Shown here: in pieces, positions 6,117 through 8,957 of the stretch
Layout: each line of letters opens with the position of its first letter
How positions within the stretch are numbered: the stretch's first letter is position 1
Source: Burkholderiales bacterium
Lineage (GTDB): Bacteria > Pseudomonadota > Gammaproteobacteria > Burkholderiales > Usitatibacteraceae
Length of the DNA stretch: 8,957 nucleotides
NCBI GenBank assembly: GCA_026786225.1
Contig: JAJAYN010000563.1
Coordinates: 1-8,957, forward strand
Reading direction: 5' to 3'
Program-made: the position numbers and the translations under genes
Notes under the pieces: model-generated
What the model was told of the DNA's origin: nothing
The model's database searches: none
What the model saw: only the letters and a program-made list of their open reading frames with translations

Positions 6117-6175
6117 GACATGCCCTGCGGCATGTCGAATGCCTCGCGAATCCGAGCCGCATGGATGCGGCGAGG
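6117..6175. repeat. Two adjacent hairpins between deoC and the aldehyde dehydrogenase gene
   Basis: Hairpin 1 has perfect 8-bp arms GACATGCC (6117-6124) and GGCATGTC (6129-6136) with a CTGC tetraloop. Hairpin 2 pairs GCCGCA (6156-6161) with TGCGGC (6166-6171) around a 4-nt loop. An alternative longer-range pairing joins CCTCGC (6142-6147) with GCGAGG (6170-6175). No T-tract follows, so these are not intrinsic terminators. They lie 12-71 nt after the deoC stop and could stabilise the deoC mRNA 3' end or form a REP-like element. The rest of the 200-nt gap shows no convincing promoter or gene. Confidence 0.6.
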
Positions 6176-6304
6176 TGGGTAGTCGATAAAAGATACTGTG
6201 GTCCCGTCCTGCGCCTGCACGACATGTTCAGCGTAGCGCCTTGAGAAGCCTAGCGGCAGCATGCAAATTGAATTCACAGAGCTATTGAGCAAGAAAGCTA
6301 AATA

Positions 6305-8704
6305 ATGAAAGTCGTAGAACTCACCAAAACCCTCTCCTACGGTGCCGCTCCCGAAGCCGCCAAACCTGCGCTCGACTGGATCGCTGAGCACAACGGCAAA
6401 TTCCAGCTCTTCATCAACAACGAGTGGAAGAATCCGTCGGGCAAGGAATGGTTTGACTCAAACAATCCAGCGACGGGCAAGAAACTTGCCAGCGTTGCGC
6501 AAGCCACCAGCGCGGACGTAAATAGTGCCGTCAAAGCCGCCCGCAAGGCCTACCCGTCATGGTCCGCCACAGCCGGCCACATTCGCGCGCGTTACCTGTA
6601 CGCCATTGCGCGGCAAATCCAGAAACATTCACGCTTGTTCGCGGTGCTCGAAACGATGGACAACGGCAAGCCGATCCGCGAGACGCGTGACATCGATATC
6701 CCGCTGGTTGCCCGCCATTTTTACTACCATGCCGGCTGGGCGCAGTTGATGGACAAGGAACTGCCGGATCATCAGTCAATCGGTGTTGTCGGCCAGATCA
6801 TCCCGTGGAATTTTCCGCTGCTGATGCTCTCCTGGAAAATTGCGCCTGCCATTGCGATGGGAAATACCGTTGTGCTGAAGCCCGCAGAATTCACGTCGCT
6901 CACTGCATTGCTGTTCGCTGAAATTTGTGCCAGCGTCGGTTTGCCGCCAGGCGTCGTCAACATCATCACTGGCGATGGTCGCACGGGTGGCGCGATGGTC
7001 GATCATCCGGACATCGACAAGATCGCTTTCACTGGCTCCACCGATGTGGGCCGAATTATTCGCAAAGCCACCGCGGGCACGCACAAAAAACTCTCGCTCG
7101 AGCTCGGTGGCAAATCACCCTTCATGGTGTTCGATGATGCCGATCTCGATAGCGCAGTCGAAGGCGTGGGCGACGCCATCTGGTTCAATCAGGGGCAGGT
7201 GTGTTGTGCGGGCTCGCGATTGCTGGTGCAGGAAGGCGTCGCGGACAAGATGGTCAGGAAGCTTCGTGCGCGCATGGAAAAACTGCGCGTCGGCGATCCG
7301 CTCGACAAAGCCATCGATATAGGTGCCATCGTGGCGCCCATACAATTACAGCAAATCCAGGCGCTGGTGAAGCAGGGCGCCGATGAGGGCGCAACGATGT
7401 GGCAGCCGAGCTGGGCTGCGGAGTGCTTGAAGCGCGAAGGCTGCTTCTATCCGCCCACGCTCTTCACCAACGTCGCACCGGCATCGACGATCGCGCAGGT
7501 CGAAATTTTCGGGCCCGTATTGGCCGCGATGACCTTCCGCACGCCGGAAGAAGCGGTGAAGCTTGCCAATAACACCCGCTATGGCCTGGCAGCGAGCATC
7601 TGGAGCGAGGACATCAACCTGGCACTCGATCTGGCCACGCAGGTGAAGGCAGGCACGGTATGGATCAATAGCACCAACCAGTTCGATGCGGCCAGCGGCT
7701 TTGGCGGCTATCGTGAATCAGGTTTTGGTCGTGAAGGTGGACGCGAAGGCCTGTTTGAATACATTAAACGCAAACCAGCAAAAGAAGTAAAAACACAAGC
7801 ACTGGCGCGCACTGCAGGCAAAAAAGCTTCCGGGAGCCCCGCCAATGCTGGAGTTTCACTATCGCTTGTGCCTGCGATCGACCGCACAGCAAAAATGTTC
7901 ATTGCCGGCAAGCAGGCGCGCCCCGACGGTGGACTTTCAATCAACGTCTATGGGCCAAACAAAAATCTGATCGGTGAAGTGGGTGCCGGAAACCGTAAAG
8001 ACATCCGCAATGCCGTCGAAGCCGCGCGTGCTGCAGCGAACGGCTGGGCTAAGGTGACGTCGCACGGTCGCGCGCAAATCATTTACTACCTCGCCGAGAA
8101 TCTGGCTGCCCGCGCCGACGAATTCGCCCGCCGCATCACGCGGCAAACAGGTGCGTCAGCGAGCGCGGCGCACGCAGAAGTCGATGCCTCCATCGAGCAG
8201 CTTTTCACCGCCGCCGCCTGGGCCGACAAATACGACGGCCGCATTCACGGTGTGCCGCAGCGCAATGTCACGCTTGCCGTGCCGGAGCCCATGGGCGTGC
8301 TCGCCATCCTCATGCCTGACGACAACCCGTTGTTCGCGCTCGCCGCACTCGCAGCACCCGCGCTGGCGATGGGCAATGCACTCATAATCGTGCCGTCGCC
8401 AATTCACCCCCTCAGTGCCACCGATCTCTACCAGGTACTCGATACCTCGGACGTTCCGCATGGCACCATTAATATCGTCACCGGAGAACGTGGCGAATTG
8501 GCCAAAACGCTGAGCGAACATGAAGATGTTGACTCGATTTGGTATGCCGGCCCCGCAGTGGGGCAAGCTGCGGTGCAGAAAGCCAGCGCTGCGAATATGA
8601 AGCGCACGTTCGTGATGGACGCGACTGGCGCAATGCCGAATATCGATGACGTGCTGCGCGAAGCGACCCAGGTGAAGAATATCTGGGTGCCTTACGGCGC
8701 GTAG
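6305..8704 (+). CDS. Tandem-domain aldehyde dehydrogenase, ALDH16-like
   Basis: The 799-aa protein has two ALDH units. Domain 1 (about residues 30-490) is a complete NAD(P)-dependent enzyme: N169 in PWNFPL, the general base E266 in LELGGKSP, the catalytic C300 in NQGQVCCAGSR, and E400 in EIFGPV. A low-complexity linker (about 495-530, rich in Ala, Lys, Ser) leads to domain 2 (531-799), which repeats the start of an ALDH fold (MFIAGKQ..., EPMGVLAILMPDDNP...) but contains no cysteine and has MDATGA where LELGG would be. It ends before a Cys loop would occur. Length and layout match the ALDH16 family, in which the second domain is non-catalytic. The start MKVVELTKTLSYGAAPEA is followed directly by the conserved N-terminal region; its ribosome-binding site is weak. 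Next to deoC, oxidation of acetaldehyde to acetate is the likely role, but the substrate is inferred. Confidence 0.92.
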   Translation: MKVVELTKTLSYGAAPEAAKPALDWIAEHNGKFQLFINNEWKNPSGKEWFDSNNPATGKKLASVAQATSADVNSAVKAARKAYPSWSATAGHIRARYLYAIARQIQKHSRLFAVLETMDNGKPIRETRDIDIPLVARHFYYHAGWAQLMDKELPDHQSIGVVGQIIPWNFPLLMLSWKIAPAIAMGNTVVLKPAEFTSLTALLFAEICASVGLPPGVVNIITGDGRTGGAMVDHPDIDKIAFTGSTDVGRIIRKATAGTHKKLSLELGGKSPFMVFDDADLDSAVEGVGDAIWFNQGQVCCAGSRLLVQEGVADKMVRKLRARMEKLRVGDPLDKAIDIGAIVAPIQLQQIQALVKQGADEGATMWQPSWAAECLKREGCFYPPTLFTNVAPASTIAQVEIFGPVLAAMTFRTPEEAVKLANNTRYGLAASIWSEDINLALDLATQVKAGTVWINSTNQFDAASGFGGYRESGFGREGGREGLFEYIKRKPAKEVKTQALARTAGKKASGSPANAGVSLSLVPAIDRTAKMFIAGKQARPDGGLSINVYGPNKNLIGEVGAGNRKDIRNAVEAARAAANGWAKVTSHGRAQIIYYLAENLAARADEFARRITRQTGASASAAHAEVDASIEQLFTAAAWADKYDGRIHGVPQRNVTLAVPEPMGVLAILMPDDNPLFALAALAAPALAMGNALIIVPSPIHPLSATDLYQVLDTSDVPHGTINIVTGERGELAKTLSEHEDVDSIWYAGPAVGQAAVQKASAANMKRTFVMDATGAMPNIDDVLREATQVKNIWVPYGA

Positions 8705-8817
8705 TGAATGCAACCTCCGCTCGCTCGATTGTGCGTAAGCCGATTAAGCGTACAAGTTTGCAACGGGTGAGAACGAAGACTTCCTGATCGCCAAGCTAGG
8801 GATGCAAGGTTCACCGA

Positions 8818-8833
8818 CTTCGCGCGCGCGAAG
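8818..8833. repeat. Perfect 16-bp palindrome, CG-rich
   Basis: CTTCGCGCGCGCGAAG is exactly self-complementary, with an alternating CG core. As RNA or cruciform it would be a stem without a spacer, and alternating CG tracts can also adopt Z-DNA. It has no T-tract. A partly matching GCGCGAG-TC segment at 8852-8860 could pair with GACT-TCGCGC at 8816-8825 as an alternative. Confidence 0.6.
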
Positions 8834-8866
8834 CCCGGTACGCGTTTCGGTGCGCGAGTCACCAGA

Positions 8867-8926
8867 ATTTCACCAAGCGTGAAATAGGCAGCTTAAAAGC
8901 CCGCCATTGCGAAATCGAAATTTCAC
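8867..8926. repeat. Three-armed inverted repeat ATTTCAC / GTGAAAT / ATTTCAC
   Basis: ATTTCAC at 8867-8873 is followed after 5 nt by its complement GTGAAAT (8879-8885), and the same ATTTCAC recurs at 8920-8926. The middle arm can pair with either outer arm, giving two mutually exclusive hairpins (5-nt or 34-nt loop). It may be an operator pair or a small RNA switch for a gene beyond the window, or chance. Confidence 0.4.
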
Positions 8927-8957
8927 TCTCGTTGCACTGTCCGTCCAAAAGGCCTTC

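Larger units (their letters stand above)
8705..8957. other. Non-coding right end of the window
   Basis: I see no convincing gene on either strand in these 253 nt, and no intrinsic terminator for the ALDH gene. A short + strand reading stretch from 8748 is open but lacks a suitable start and ribosome-binding site. The segment is notable for inverted repeats listed separately. It is probably an intergenic region leading to a gene beyond the window. Confidence 0.5.

Noticed and set aside
6071..6391. 106-aa minus-strand ORF over the deoC-ALDH gap
   Set aside because: Parts look protein-like, but it overlaps both flanking genes in antisense and I recognise no family. It could be re-examined if the gap proves to be a repeated element.
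8156..8713. 185-aa minus-strand ORF opposite the end of the ALDH gene
   Set aside because: It is antisense to the second ALDH domain, with no recognisable motif.
8748..8878. Open + strand stretch that might be a gene fragment
   Set aside because: It has no usable start or ribosome-binding site, follows a stop directly, runs through palindromes, and matches no family I know.

Overview
The window most likely comes from a betaproteobacterium. The RecA sequence, the order pncC(cinA)-recA-...-recX, and the E. coli-type LexA box in front of recA all fit this. Nothing visible allows placement below class level. All eight recognisable genes, and one further small ORF, lie on the + strand. I see no rRNA, tRNA, CRISPR array, insertion sequence or phage gene.

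Left part (1-2419): a complete ugpC-type ABC transporter ATPase, probably the last gene of a glycerol-3-phosphate (or related carbohydrate) import operon whose permease and binding-protein genes would lie upstream of the window. Its 3' end overlaps a GNAT acetyltransferase gene that must use a non-ATG start. After a short gap comes pncC, the stand-alone CinA C-terminal-type nicotinamide-nucleotide amidase.

Middle part (2420-4844): the SOS locus. recA has a plausible sigma70 promoter overlapped by a textbook CTGT-N8-ACAG LexA box, two alternative in-frame ATG starts, and a strong intrinsic terminator. recX follows, but not directly: about 0.7 kb separates them, holding a cysteine-rich zinc-ribbon-like small ORF and an orphan HicB-like gene with no room for a hicA partner.

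Right part (4845-8704): deoC, encoding an N-terminally extended 332-aa deoxyribose-phosphate aldolase, followed by a 799-aa tandem aldehyde dehydrogenase. The second protein has one complete ALDH domain and a second C-terminal ALDH-like domain without cysteine, the architecture of the ALDH16 family. DeoC releases acetaldehyde and glyceraldehyde-3-phosphate; the neighbouring ALDH would be well placed to oxidise the acetaldehyde. The two genes are separated by 200 nt that contain two tight hairpins.

The last 253 nt have no convincing gene but contain a perfect 16-bp CG-rich palindrome and a three-armed inverted repeat. Nothing here is a clearly new defence or mobile system. The best candidates for a second look are the insertion between recA and recX, the deoC-ALDH16 pair, and the structured intergenic regions.
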